DNA of 64,000 nt from Hydrangea macrophylla (lineage: Eukaryota; Streptophyta; Magnoliopsida; Cornales; Hydrangeaceae). The position numbers and the translations under genes were made by a program. The DNA lies in assembly GCA_033977485.1 (NCBI GenBank), contig CM066983.1:68353510-68417509 (forward strand), written 5' to 3'. This document shows positions 13,201-21,977 of this stretch, piece by piece (within the stretch, counting starts at the first letter, position 1; each line of letters begins with the position of its first letter). Below the pieces are notes generated by a model. That model ran no database searches. It saw only the letters and a list, made by a program, of their open reading frames with translations, and had not been told where the DNA came from.

Positions 13201-15838
13201 CATGGTGAACAGATAAGGATATCCCTTGAATAAAGGGAACATGATCCCATTATCAGTTAATGACATTAACTTCAAATATACATATATGCCCATATAGATA
13301 CACGAATATATATATATATATATATATAATTGGCCATGTGAGTAAAGGTAGTTTAGATATTAAAATTTTATTAAATTGAGGGAAAGGACCTATATCTTAT
13401 TAACATGCCTAATTAAGGGTCTAATTCTAAAATTCCAATGGATTAACTTCTAATTAAATGGCTGGAGAGGGACTATTTCTTATATTTCTAAATTTTATTT
13501 TGCGATTCTCTGTACGTAGTTTTCCCATTCATGAAACAAGTGGCGGGTGGAATTACCTGTATTGCCCTATAACAAGCAAATCCAGGGAGATTAATAGGCA
13601 TGGATATTACTCCATCGTTAAGAACAGCATACTCTTTTTCCAAGGCTTCCAATCTGGGATCGGTATCACTGCTTATAAGCACATCCATCATTACCTTAAA
13701 TGCGATCTTTTTCACCTCAATTAAGAACTCAATTGGCTCTTTCATGGTATCCCATTCCTCTAGTGAAGAAGTCACTATGGTTTTGATTTGTTCAACAAAC
13801 ACATTCAATGCCTCGTGCCCCGTCAATGGCGAAGCCGTTAGTCTGTGGATACGCTTTTGTTCTTCGATTGTGACATCGTGCATTCCTTTCTTCCCCATTA
13901 CTTTCTTCACAGAAATAGGCCATCCGGGACCAAAACGTTGGTCATCCATCAACACTAGTTTGCATGCTTCAGGAGTTGTAACGATGACCGTTGGATTTCC
14001 AAACATTAAGGCTTTGTAAATCTGAGTATTACCGTATCTGTATATGTATATATAAGTATGTACAATACAATTCATTTCAGTACTTTGACAATATAATTCA
14101 GTGCAAACTTCACATTTTTTTTCCAAAATAGTTAACGAAAAGCTGCCAAAAAAAAATAAGAGTAACGTTCCATTAATGTTTTGAAAGGAATGTGAAGGTT
14201 GGATTGAATTAACGCATTAATGAAACTCAACTCTAAGGCCTAACGTACCGAAATTGAAAATGTAAGCTCAAAATGTCACAACTCCCAAACTACACGAGTG
14301 AAAAAGTGCAATTTAGCGTTCTTACGATAGAGAGAGCCCGTTTGTTATTATTGCTTATTTGTCCATTTTAAGCAGTTTTGATGACTCAAAATGAGTTTTG
14401 AACTATACAGTTCAAAAAAAAATCAATTGAACCATAAGCATGTGGGGGGTGTTTTTTAAGGATACGAATTCAGTAAAGTTGTTTCAGTACATTTCGTTAC
14501 TTTTCTTTCACAGTTTCTAAAATTACTTTTTTAAGATTGCATTAATTTAAAACTATTTATTTGAAAATTGTGTATCTATGTGAGAGGAACGTAATGAAAC
14601 AACTTTTTGATGAAGTCTTATCCGTTTTTGAACAGTTCTAGCTACCAATCTCGATCAAAATTGGATAAGAAAAAGTACACTCCAACAGGCTCAGATTCAA
14701 ATCAAAATAATGATATTGTAAATCAAGTTAAAAAAACATTATCTTTACCAGCCACAAATAAATGAACTTTCCTTATTGGGAAATGAAGTACACGGTATTG
14801 AATCATACCTTCCCGATGAATATAAATAATCAGAATTGAAAACTGTTTTTCTTGTCATTTATGGCAAATTCGAGCTAAGGGCGTCCCAAATGAGAGTCTC
14901 TCCAGTTTTTTTTTCCCATTTTGATGGCTAGAAAAGAAATCAAGGCTAAATTACATTGACCTCCTCTAAAGGTATGTTGAAATTACATAGATCTCTCTTG
15001 AACTTACAAATTTTGCATTGACCTCCCTTGAGATTTATTGGTGAGTTCTATTAGTCATCGGTTGACCATTAATTTAATAGTCAATACTTTTTAAAATGAC
15101 TATTTTATCCTTATGAGTCAAAAAAAAAAATTTTAATTCCAAAAAATAAATTCCTCCTCTTTGTTTTAAGGGCATTTTTGTTTTTTATCATTATTTTTTA
15201 AATAAATACATTCTATTTCAAGGTTAAATCGATACTTTTGCATGAAATTTAACAATATTATATAGGGGTTTCATCTCTCAAGAAATGTTATTATAATTTT
15301 TGAAACTACGTGGAAGGTCTCTGTAATTACGACATGACTCCGAGGATATCAGTGTAATTTACCCAAAAATCAATTATTGGAAATGCCTAGGTGACCTCAA
15401 AGTGTTCTATTACTAGTTTAAGAGAAGATCAAAAGGAAAAACAAAATTAATTTTCCCAACTCCTCTTTCCGTAGAACAATGTTTAATCCTCAAAGATTTA
15501 TTCAAGATATGATAGATTTATTCATCTATCAAAAATCGAGCCGGATCTGGTCTATCTCATAAAATTTATTTTCTTAACTCCTCTAGCTTTCAATAGAACA
15601 ACATCTAATTATCCAACTAATTAGCTCATACGAAAAGATTTATTCAACCAATCGCAGATCTATGCATCTGACATTAATCGAGCCGGATTTGGCATATCAT
15701 ATGAGATTTGTCTTTTTTTTTTTTTTTAGTTGACCATGGATTCCATGCACATGAAAGGACCCTACCAAATAAATGAAATTGTAGAACCATTTCAGTTGGG
15801 AAGTACCAAAGAGCTGGTTCGACGCCTTAATGTCCAAA

Positions 15839-15908
<70 letters not shown>

Positions 15909-16144
15909 GTAGCAAAGCTGGAAATGAAAGAATCAGGGTGATCATACATGAAAGCTTTGAAGAAAGACAACATGGTGCCAATGAGAGGCCAACCCAAGTC
16001 ACCAGGAGGGAGAGTGTGTTTCTTTTCACCCAAGCAGCTCACATAGATCCACTCATTTGCCCTCTTCAGACACCCTAAGAATGTAGCAATAACACCAAAC
16101 ACACCTGTGAGTAAACACAACAACATTCCAAATTCCATCATCAT
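1166..16144 (-). CDS. CYP88-family cytochrome P450, partial (exons 1-6 of 7)
   Basis: An ER-membrane cytochrome P450 gene. CYP88A enzymes are ent-kaurenoic acid oxidases of gibberellin synthesis; CYP88D members oxidise triterpenes. Exons 1-6 join in phase, all with GT..AG introns, into 420 codons without a stop. Visible features are an N-terminal membrane anchor (about residues 6-26), a proline-rich hinge LPPG (45-48), the I-helix AGHESS (301-306), the K-helix ETLR (362-365) and the PERF-type FNPSRW (414-419). Exon positions and phases match plant KAO genes. The seventh exon, with the heme-binding FGxGxRxCxG, is absent and should lie beyond position 1. Introns 1-5 measure 1868, 11071, 102, 353 and 325 bp; intron 2 is swollen by transposons. 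The protein resembles KAO but diverges in exons 2 and 3, so the substrate is uncertain. Whether it is expressed cannot be judged. Confidence 0.85.
1320..1490. repeat. Palindromic MITE in P450 intron 5
   Basis: Two long inverted arms, about 1345-1378 and 1433-1467, pair almost perfectly (left arm contains GAGAGGACCTCTGTTTTGGC). The outer parts (TATAAAGAGAGTGCC on the left; its relative near 1470-1488 on the right) extend the repeat. About 170 bp, no coding capacity. The family is not assigned. Confidence 0.65.
1598..1676 (-). CDS. CYP88-like P450 exon 5 (K-helix)
   Basis: 79 bp covering residues 359-384 plus the first base of Gly385: [20 protein letters not shown] and onward. It contains the K-helix ExxR motif as ETLR (362-365), which stabilises the heme core in P450s. 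The AG acceptor is at 1678-1677 and the donor GTTAGT begins at 1597. It ends in phase 1, which exon 6 completes with GT to make Gly. Confidence 0.85.
2030..2119 (-). CDS. CYP88-like P450 exon 4
   Basis: 30 codons (residues 329-358) reading [10 protein letters not shown] to MKYASK, the CYP88 segment before the K-helix. The AG acceptor is at 2121-2120 and the GT donor at 2029-2028, phase 0 at both ends. It is too short to appear as a long open frame and was found by frame continuity with exons 3 and 5. Confidence 0.85.
2222..2485 (-). CDS. CYP88-like P450 exon 3 (I-helix)
   Basis: 88 codons in phase 0 (residues 241-328). It starts ARKKLV after a CAG acceptor at 2488-2486 and ends FQKAK before GTAAC. 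It carries the oxygen-activation I-helix AGHESS and the acidic segment before it ([11 protein letters not shown]), both CYP88 hallmarks. The 3' splice site is only 24 bp from the TSD of the copia element filling intron 2, so the usual branch-point zone is now formed partly by transposon sequence. Confidence 0.88.
2582..3941. mobile_element. DNA element inside copia LTR, carrying an F-box fragment
   Basis: Comparison with the intact 3' LTR shows an extra 1.37 kb here. The possible TSD is TTTTTTTA (2575-2582 and 3942-3949), but T-runs make the boundary uncertain by a few bases. The ends are weakly inverted (TTTAGATTTCAGTCC on the left, ATTAGATTTAGTCCC on the right strand). Inside are many palindromic GAGAAATTTCTC-like motifs and a coding-like, GC-richer stretch (3245-3635). 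A relative lies at 11490-13430. The layout suits a MULE that picked up gene sequence, but the superfamily is not proven. Confidence 0.6.
3511..3633 (+). pseudogene. F-box domain fragment captured by a transposon
   Basis: Frame-1 translation from 3511 reads [20 protein letters not shown], then [14 protein letters not shown] and a stop at 3631-3633. This matches the start of plant F-box domains (LPxDLIxxILSRLPVKSLxRFKCVSKxW), which bind SKP1 in SCF ubiquitin ligases. About 40 codons remain. Upstream ATG-led stretches at 3249 and 3429 are in other frames or end quickly, so this is a fragment rather than a gene. It lies inside the DNA element at 2582-3941. Confidence 0.65.
4618..5848 (+). pseudogene. 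copia element 1 gag and protease (frameshifted)
   Basis: Begins [20 protein letters not shown] at 4618, the usual N-terminus of copia gag. The frame is lost near 4800 and picked up again by 4886. The later frame shows the UBN2-type gag core, a zinc knuckle [14 protein letters not shown] (residues 147-160 counted from 4886) and the aspartic protease motif as [10 protein letters not shown] (residue 212), where DTGAS is usual. It runs to a stop at 5848 in a frame overlapping the next piece. Confidence 0.85.
5842..6945 (+). pseudogene. copia element 1 integrase (in-frame stop, frameshifts)
   Basis: Carries the GAG-pre-integrase HHCC zinc region (HKRLAHM ... CDYC), then the catalytic core with [16 protein letters not shown] and [13 protein letters not shown] blocks supplying the D, D and E residues. 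An in-frame TAG sits at 6209-6211 in the core. A frameshift near 6610-6700 moves the C-terminal part into the frame that reads [20 protein letters not shown]. It integrates retrotransposon cDNA in intact relatives; this copy cannot. Confidence 0.85.
7014..7419 (+). pseudogene. copia element 1 reverse transcriptase, first half
   Basis: Encodes the N-terminal RVT_2 region: [52 protein letters not shown] and the [18 protein letters not shown] block. The frame is cut inside the codons that should continue to a QPEGF motif, by the gypsy solo LTR at 7420-9508. The rest resumes at 9514. Confidence 0.9.
7420..9508 (+). mobile_element. Ty3/gypsy solo LTR inside copia reverse transcriptase
   Basis: Bounded by an exact 5-bp TSD GGTAC (7415-7419 and 9509-9513). 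It starts TATAACACCC (TGTAACACCC with G to A) and ends GGGCTGTGACA, typical of plant chromovirus LTRs. Removing it restores the reading of the reverse transcriptase across EEEIYM / QPEGF. No internal gypsy domains are present, so it is a solo LTR left by LTR-LTR recombination. Around 9120-9375 it carries many CAGTCGACTG-like palindromes. Sequence at 7780-8330 resembles, on the other strand, 51,600-52,150. Confidence 0.88.
9514..10681 (+). pseudogene. copia element 1 reverse transcriptase second half and RNase H
   Basis: Continues RVT_2 with [16 protein letters not shown], the catalytic YVDDILVIG block and SFDMKDLG. It then gives the [19 protein letters not shown] region and RNase H ([43 protein letters not shown]). 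A frameshift near 10,190 separates RT from RNase H. It ends with a stop at 10681, 37 bp before the polypurine tract. Confidence 0.9.
10732..11413 (+). repeat. 3' LTR of copia element 1
   Basis: 682 bp, TGTTGGGTG to CCCCAACA, followed by the TSD GAAAC at 11414-11418. It is uninterrupted and serves as the reference showing that the 5' LTR contains an insertion. Confidence 0.92.
11490..13430. mobile_element. Second GAGAAATTTCTC-rich DNA element in P450 intron 2
   Basis: The left part (11490-11600) aligns by eye with the left part of the element at 2582 (shared TCTAAAAATTAGTCC and AAATACCCCTA blocks). The right end (13340-13430) has the matching 'AAAGGACCTATATCTTATTAA' type end. It holds a GC-richer stretch (11690-11890) and repeated blocks: 12320-12560, 12710-12990 and 13130-13330 are near-copies of one another, each with TTTCACAAAAGAGTG..GAATTTCTCA and the AACCAAAAGATCATGGTGA block. 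Exact ends and TSD were not found. Confidence 0.5.
13557..14037 (-). CDS. CYP88-like P450 exon 2
   Basis: Encodes the end of codon 80 through residue 240 (481 bp), from the [16 protein letters not shown] segment to the [10 protein letters not shown] segment. These correspond to the 'GRxGIYKAxMFGNP' and 'PGFAYHRALK' blocks of ent-kaurenoic acid oxidases. The acceptor is CAG at 14040-14038 and the donor GT at 13556-13555. The C-helix region reads [13 protein letters not shown]. It ends in phase 0, matching exon 3. The antisense reading frame across this exon is a shadow. Confidence 0.88.
14944..15364. mobile_element. Long-TIR MULE-type MITE in P450 intron 1
   Basis: The left terminus GGCTAAATTACATTGACCTC and the right terminus (other strand GGGTAAATTACACTGATATC) form an inverted repeat continuing for about 50 bp. 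Flanks AGAAATCAA (14935-14943) and AAAAATCAA (15365-15373) are a 9-bp TSD with one mismatch, as in Mutator-like elements. 421 bp, no coding capacity. Confidence 0.72.
15841..15904. repeat. (GT)n(GA)n microsatellite at the P450 intron 1 donor
   Basis: A run of GT from 15841 to about 15873 passes directly into GA to 15904. On the gene strand intron 1 therefore begins GTCTCTCTC and continues into CACACA. The splice donor itself is the last repeat unit, so slippage here could alter the donor context. Confidence 0.95.
15906..16144 (-). CDS. CYP88-like P450 exon 1
   Basis: Encodes residues 1-79 plus two bases of codon 80. I chose the first of three consecutive ATG codons (16144-16142); an upstream TTG in frame is not a plausible start. 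It contains a hydrophobic anchor, a short basic turn (CLKRAN) and the hinge [12 protein letters not shown], typical of the CYP88 N-terminus. The donor GT at 15905-15904 is at once the first unit of a long CT/GT microsatellite. The exon ends in phase 2 and the next begins with the one base needed to complete Arg80. Confidence 0.85.
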
Positions 16145-16225
16145 CAACCTCTCAACTCCACCAAAGCTTGCATGCCAAAATTTGTTGATTCAAAGACAGT
16201 ACTCACTTATTAAGTGCCCATACCA

Positions 16226-16236
16226 CCTATTTATGG
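16226..16236 (-). promoter_or_regulatory. Putative TATA box of the P450 gene
   Basis: On the minus strand this reads CCATAAATAGG, a plant TATA-like element about 85 bp upstream of the chosen ATG at 16144. This is a reasonable spacing for a start site 30 bp downstream and a short leader. It is a motif-only call. Confidence 0.4.
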
Positions 16237-17005
16237 CAAAATGATCAATTTTCAAAACCCTCATAATTTATGGCCCCACCCAAAAAAATAAATAAATAAA
16301 TAAATAACCTTTTTTTCCCTTGAACAAACTTCACTAAATTTCTAATCCCTAAATATGTGGTACCCGTGAACAACATTTAAGACACTCCATTGAAATTTTT
16401 AGCCACCTCATTCCCACATCACTTCACTTGATCTATATTAAATTAGAGTACTAATGTTATAGACACAACCCATTACCCAACACAAAGCATAACAAGATTT
16501 TATAAAAGTGTGAAAATTTCAAACAGCACAGGGTACAAGGTTTTGAAAGCCCTGTTGTGTTTTTTATAGTTCAATGTGTTGTGTCTGTAGTATTATGTAG
16601 TATTATTCGTTGAAAATAGTGATCGTTGGTCACTTACAATGATTATTCCGGCCCACTGCCCATGGCAACGCATACTGTATGGAAAATACTTTCTTCCGCC
16701 AACAGACAAAGAAATCAAAGTAATACTACTTTGTTGACTAATGCTATATTTTTCAAATTTTGTATTCTAAATGATTTTCAAATAGATATAGTATTGAGAC
16801 TACCTTTAATAATAGTGGGATCACATCAATATCCTTTAATCAAAATCAAGTAAGCTCATTACTATATGTATTTGGGGACCAAGTGGATACAAACTTTGGA
16901 AAGCATGTATAGCATTACTCACTTTGTTTGGTTTGCGGATATAACGAAATTAAAGGACAAGAAAAACAAAAAGGAAAATTAAGTCCCTCATTTTTTTCTA
17001 ATATA
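16237..17005. other. Non-coding, upstream of P450
   Basis: AT-rich sequence with an (AAAT)n run near 16286-16310 and no coding sequence I can support. From about 16920 a block TTTGTTTGGTTTGCGGAT begins. A matching inverted block (AAATCCAAACGAAATAG) lies near 18140-18160, so the MULE-type element that follows may have landed in an older hAT-like relic. Confidence 0.4.
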
Positions 17006-17014
17006 TTTTTCTTT

Positions 17015-17939
17015 GGATAAATTACGTTTTACCCCCCTGTGGTTTGCCCCTGTAGCACTTTACCCCCTGTAGTATATAACTTAACACATTACCCCCTAAA
17101 CTAATGGGCTAACTGCAACTGTTAGAAATTCTGTCCAAACTAACGGAGCCAAAGCTAATTAGCTTGGAGGGAAGATTGCCGCCCATTTATTCTGCAAGAT
17201 TGACCAAACTGCCCTTATTTCTTGGCGTTTGATACATCTTTTATCAATAATGCTACACACACAACCAAATGCACAACCAATTGCACAACACTGCTTAAAA
17301 ATGTTGGACTTTGTGCTGAAAAGCATGTACACACAAAATGGTGTGCAGTGTGTGTACAGGCTTTTCAGCACAAAGTCCAACATTTTTAAGCAGTGTTGTG
17401 CAATTGGTTGTGCATTTAGTTGTGTGTGTAGCATTACTCATCTTTTATTACATACATAAAACATGGTTGGAAAGCATGACAGCAAAACACATTGACCACT
17501 TTTTTCCAACCAAAGTATTAAATTATACCAACTTTTCAACCAAAGCATTAAATGACAACAAATTCTCAACCAAAACATTTACTTCTAACAGTATCAAATG
17601 AGTATGAAATGGTCAACATAAACATAATTCTGCACAAAAAAAATTTGCTGTAGCAAACTACAAACATTCAGCAAAAAGCCCAAGAACCGTTTAACATTCT
17701 ACACGTCTTTCTCTTGGAGGAAAACCCTAAGAATATTGAAAAGTTACTCCCCAATACAGGTCTGAAGTATTTAGATGGAAAAAAGAGAGGGCATATTAGA
17801 CTTTTCTCCTTTACTGTTAGTAAATCTAACTGTTGCAGTTAACCCATTAGTTCAGGGGGGCTAATGTGTTAAGTTATATACTACAGGGGGGTAAAGTGTC
17901 ACAGGGGTAAACTACAGGGAGGTAAAATGTAATTTACCC
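17015..17939. mobile_element. Non-autonomous MULE with long TIRs
   Basis: TSD TTTTTCTTT is exact at 17006-17014 and 17940-17948. Termini GGATAAATTACGTTTTACCC and, inverted, GGGTAAATTACATTTTACCT continue as inverted repeats for over 100 bp (to about 17135 and from about 17820). 925 bp with no transposase. Long TIRs plus 9-bp TSDs identify a Mutator-like element. It carries another palindromic MITE at 17245-17438. Confidence 0.85.
17245..17438. repeat. Palindromic MITE nested in the MULE
   Basis: Arms of about 90 bp pair almost perfectly (left arm AATGCTACACACACAACCAA; right arm its complement near 17400-17436). The 10-bp direct repeat CATCTTTTAT flanks it at 17235-17244 and 17439-17448. The transcript of either strand would fold into one long hairpin. 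It belongs to the same AGTAATGCTACAC-type family as 20738-20892 and perhaps 61743. Confidence 0.8.
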
Positions 17940-17948
17940 TTTTTCTTT

Positions 17949-20530
17949 CTGCTTAAATAATGTTAAAAGTGTAAAAAAAAAAAAAAATCAAAATATAATT
18001 ATAACTTAAGAAAAAATGGAGGAACATGTCTCGCATATTTTCTTTCATTCTTATAATTTCCCTCATTATTTTTCTTGGTAACCAAACAAAAGAAAATATC
18101 TTCCTTTGTGATTTTTTTCCCCTCATAATTTCCCCTCACTAAATCCAAACGAAATAGAGCCTAAGGCTTTGCTTGGTTTGGGGATTCATTGGGGAAAAGA
18201 ATAGGGAAATAAAAATAAGAAAGCAAACTTCCCTTGTTTGTCTCTTTTGTTTTCCTTTATGTTTAAATAAAACCAAAATTAAAATCTTCCAAATGTAATT
18301 TAACTTAAGAAATAAGGGAGAAAAGTGACTCAAAAATTTAAAATTTGAAATTTAGGTCCTAATATATTTTCTTTTTCTCCCTATTTCCCTTGGTAACCAA
18401 ACAAAGAAATACATTTTCAAGTAAAAAATCGTAAAATGTGTTGAAAAATTGAATGAGAAATTGATTTTTAAGTATTGTATATGGTTAAATTAATTTGGCT
18501 ATGCCAAACAGTCCCGTATTTGAAGGGTTGTAAGTATCATTGATAAACAGTCTCCTTTCTAAAGGTTGTGACTGTTGACGAGAGTCACTTTACAATATAT
18601 ATATATATATATATACACACACGTCTTCCACATCCATTTCATTAAAAAATTATTTTTGAAGTTTACATATATATATGGTCTGTGTCAGTGTCTGAGAGAG
18701 TGCAACCATTAGTATGATTTGCTGGAATCTTGCTATATGAAGTGCTTCTATAATAAGAGAGAGAGATTTTTGTATCCGACAAATGCCGCAAATCCGTGAG
18801 CACCAGTGTGGGCATAATTGTCTTAAGGACAGTGAACGTAATTTGTGACTTGATCCATTGTTTCGATTTTGCATACATTCCAGATTCTGTTAATTTACAG
18901 TATTTATTTATTTTTATTTATGTGTTTATATATGATTTCAGATTTATATGTTATAGGCATTTCAACATTTTTTTAATAAACAAAATGTTCATTGTTTTAA
19001 TTAACCAAAAGTTTATTTATGGAAGAGGTAGACACTCTCTATCTCACGGTATTCAACTTCACCCTACTAAAAGCTGATGTGGCAAAAAGAAGAGTTGTTT
19101 TGGGAATTAGTTCACTTAAGAGTACAAGATTGATAATTTTTTCAGAAATTAGATCGAGTGTAGCACAAAACTCTAAGAAGTTAATAGCGTACGCCTGTTT
19201 GAAAATGTAAAAAATATGATGATGTCCAGACTTATTAATTCTCACTTTTTATCTGATTTTTATGAACAAGATCATCCAATGCTTAGATTATTTTTAAGTC
19301 AGGCACAGAATCTTAGAACTTGCTTGGGAATGCACTAAATAGGACTAGGTTCAATTTCAATCATATTATTATCTGGTTCTTATAAAAACATATACCAATT
19401 AGACGCTAGAGTTGCAATATTAGTGTGACAATTTAGTCCATTCTTCGAATTACATCCAAAATATTAATGAGAAAATAATGGCATTTTTTCGTTACTTCTT
19501 TTGCATTTTTCCATTAATTTTTGGAAGAAATGTGAAAATTTGACTAAATTTGCACACTAATAAAATTCTAGGGTCTGATGTGTCGAAATTGAAAATGTAA
19601 AGACAAAAGTAGTCAAAACTAACAAACAACAGAGGTTAAAAGTGCAACTTACCCTATTTTCATTTTTCATATTGTTTCTCATATCTTTTATTTACATTCA
19701 ATATAGCAACAAAGTGATCACATTATTACAAACAGTAAATTAAAAGAGAAGTTTGCAAATATTGGAGGCCCAATTGTAATTTGCAGGCTTGCAGCCCCAG
19801 TTGATTCTTGATTTGCATTTGTACCTAGCTTGTATCATAGTTTTTACATATTATCCCATATTTGATTTTTAATTGACATGGCAATTCAATCACCAAAAAC
19901 AAATTTCAACAAAAAATCAAATAAGATTGTATTGAATAGGTTTCTCTGTCACACCAATTGATTCTCGAATTTTTATTTAGAGTTTAATGAGAATCATAAT
20001 ATTATCATACATGAACATGTTTGTTAATTTATGAATGGCGTTTCAAACCGTGAGTTCTAATCTAGTATTTTATCTTATTTGTGTACGTAGCAATGTATAA
20101 GTAATTAGAATGGCCTCTAACTCCAGTTTTAATAATGCTAGGTGTACACACTCAATTTAAATCTTACAACTTTGGAGGGTGTTTCATGCATCGCATAAAT
20201 AAATAATAAAAACATGAATGAATTCAATCGCTAAAAAATAATTATAATAATAAAAATAAAAATAATAACAATAATAATAATTAAATAAAATAGAATGATT
20301 GAATAAAAGCTGTCGAGGTAGATTTTGGTCAATCATAAATTTTTGTGATTTAGTAATCTCTTATGAAATCTGAAAGATGCTGCCAAACACCCTGTTAGAT
20401 GTGGTTCGCATTCCTAGGACTATATTATTTAACCTCATCTTGCAATTGCATGCATTTATGCATTGGTTATTTTGTTTGTCATTTTGTTAATTAATTGTGC
20501 ACAACTAACTCCATCATGATGTTATTGGAC
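17949..20530. other. Non-coding, decayed repeats
   Basis: No gene is supported. An inverted pair of TTGGTTTGGGG/CCAAACAAAG type blocks (about 18172-18410) suggests a hAT-like MITE. (AT)n runs lie at 18597-18616. The stretch 19490-19655 resembles 14140-14320 (shared TCGAAATTGAAAATGTAA and AAAAGTGCAA blocks), so it is a dispersed repeat. An AAT/ATA-rich run lies at 20200-20290. Confidence 0.5.
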
Positions 20531-20534
20531 TACA

Positions 20535-20702
20535 TCAAAATTTGGAACACACTCAAACACATAATTTTTGGGTCATAATTTAATTAATGTGTTTATCTCT
20601 CTCCTATGAGGTCATGAACCCCACAATGACACAGGAGAGAGATAGACATAATTGGGTTATGTCCCAAAAGTTGTGTGTTTAGGTGTGCCTTAAGTATTAC
20701 TC
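20535..20702. repeat. MITE with GAGAGAGATAG-type palindromic centre
   Basis: Inverted similarity between TTTGGAACACACTCAAACAC.. on the left and the complement of GTTGTGTGTTTAGGTGTGCC.. on the right. Around the centre are paired ATCTCTCTCC / GGAGAGAGAT blocks. It resembles the better preserved copy at 21978-22120. Ends are approximate. Confidence 0.5.
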
Positions 20703-20737
20703 ATTGGACAAATATATGCCGGAGGCGATTATAAAAT

Positions 20738-20892
20738 GAGTAGTGCTACACACACTTTTTTGACACTCAGCTTTAAATGCATGTACCATGTGCTGTGTAA
20801 GTGGTGCACAGAAAAGTATGAAAAATTCAAATAGCACAAGGTATATCTGTTTAAAGCATAGTGTGTCAAAAAGTGTGTGCCAAACATTTCCC
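20738..20892. repeat. MITE with 9-bp TSD TTATAAAAT
   Basis: 155 bp. The exact TSD TTATAAAAT is at 20729-20737 and 20893-20901. Termini GAGTAGTGCTACACACAC.. and inverted GGGAAATGTTTGGCACACAC.. share the CACACTTTTT(T)GACAC block. Non-coding. Confidence 0.75.
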
Positions 20893-20937
20893 TTATAAAA
20901 TATAATCGCTAATAAAATTATAACAATAATAATTAAA

Positions 20938-21111
20938 GGCTTTGTTAACATGTACTCTTAGGGCATACATTAAATTTTTCAAAAATGGAAATAAATAAGG
21001 GGGGCAAACACTAAACCTCGTTGAGAACACTGAAATCCATATTGTACCCCTTGTTTATTTCCACTTTTAGAACTTTAACATATACCCTAAGGGCACATGT
21101 TAACAAAACTC
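20938..21111. repeat. MITE with 9-bp TSD ATAATTAAA
   Basis: 174 bp. The exact TSD ATAATTAAA is at 20929-20937 and 21112-21120. Inverted termini GGCTTTGTTAACATGTACTC and GAGTTTTGTTAACATGTGCC extend inward past an AATGGAAATAAATAAGG block. Non-coding and probably Mutator-derived from TSD length. Confidence 0.8.
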
Positions 21112-21131
21112 ATAATTAAATAAATAAAATA

Positions 21132-21373
21132 TTCCCTTCGTCTCATTTTATGTGTCCCTCTTTCTATTTTTGACCATCCCAAAACTATTATCCACTTTTA
21201 AGTTAACTTTCAAAACTACCCCTATGAGTTAACAGACCAAACTACTATCTTAAGCAAAACAAGGGTAATTTGGGAAAAAAAATCTCTTATTTAAGCCCAT
21301 GTGCACTGCAATCATTATGTTTCCTTAAAAAGTTGGACTCTCAAAAGTGACACATAAAATGGGACAGAGGGAA
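21132..21373. repeat. Stowaway-like Tc1/mariner MITE
   Basis: Termini TTCCCTTCGTCTCATTTTAT and inverted TTCCCTCTGTCCCATTTTAT match the plant Stowaway/mariner consensus (CTCCCTCCGTCCCA). TA dinucleotides flank at 21130-21131 and 21374-21375, the expected TSD. 242 bp, non-coding. Confidence 0.8.
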
Positions 21374-21828
21374 TAATTAACTAAAAGCTGTCGAGATAGA
21401 TTTTGGTCAATCATAATTTTTTGTTATTAACTCGGAGAGTTTTGTAATCACTTATGGGATACAACTTTAATACAGTTTATTGGGTGTAGTTGGTGCTGTT
21501 CCCCTCATATAAACAATAAAAACAATATAAATTATAATTTTATCTAAATTTTTTTTACTATTCGTACGAGAAAAACAGCGCTACCCACACTCAAAAAACT
21601 GTAATGAAGTTTTTTTCTCACTTATGAAGTCTAAAGGATGCTAGCATCCTCTTAGATGTGGCTCACATTCCTAGCTAGGACTATATTATTTAACCTCATC
21701 TTTCATGCATTTATGCATTGGTTATTTTGTCTGTCATTTTGTTAATTATTGCATGTTGTGCACAACTAACTCCATCAAGATGTTATTGGAGAAATATATG
21801 CTGGAGGCGATTTATTTTATACACACAA

Positions 21829-21865
<37 letters not shown>

Positions 21866-21977
21866 AAAAAAAAAAGAGTAATGCTATTAGAGCATGTCCA
21901 ACCGAATTTCAAAGTTGTATTATTTTGGCATCTTCTTCATTTTTGAAGGAGGTGGCATGGCTCCACCATTTTCACAA

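Noticed and set aside
13600..14019. 139-codon open frame on the plus strand
   Set aside because: It is antisense to P450 exon 2; the minus strand shows clear CYP88 homology and splice sites.
17159..17459. Overlapping frames on both strands with the same peptide
   Set aside because: The region is a near-perfect palindrome (MITE arms), so both strands read alike by structure.
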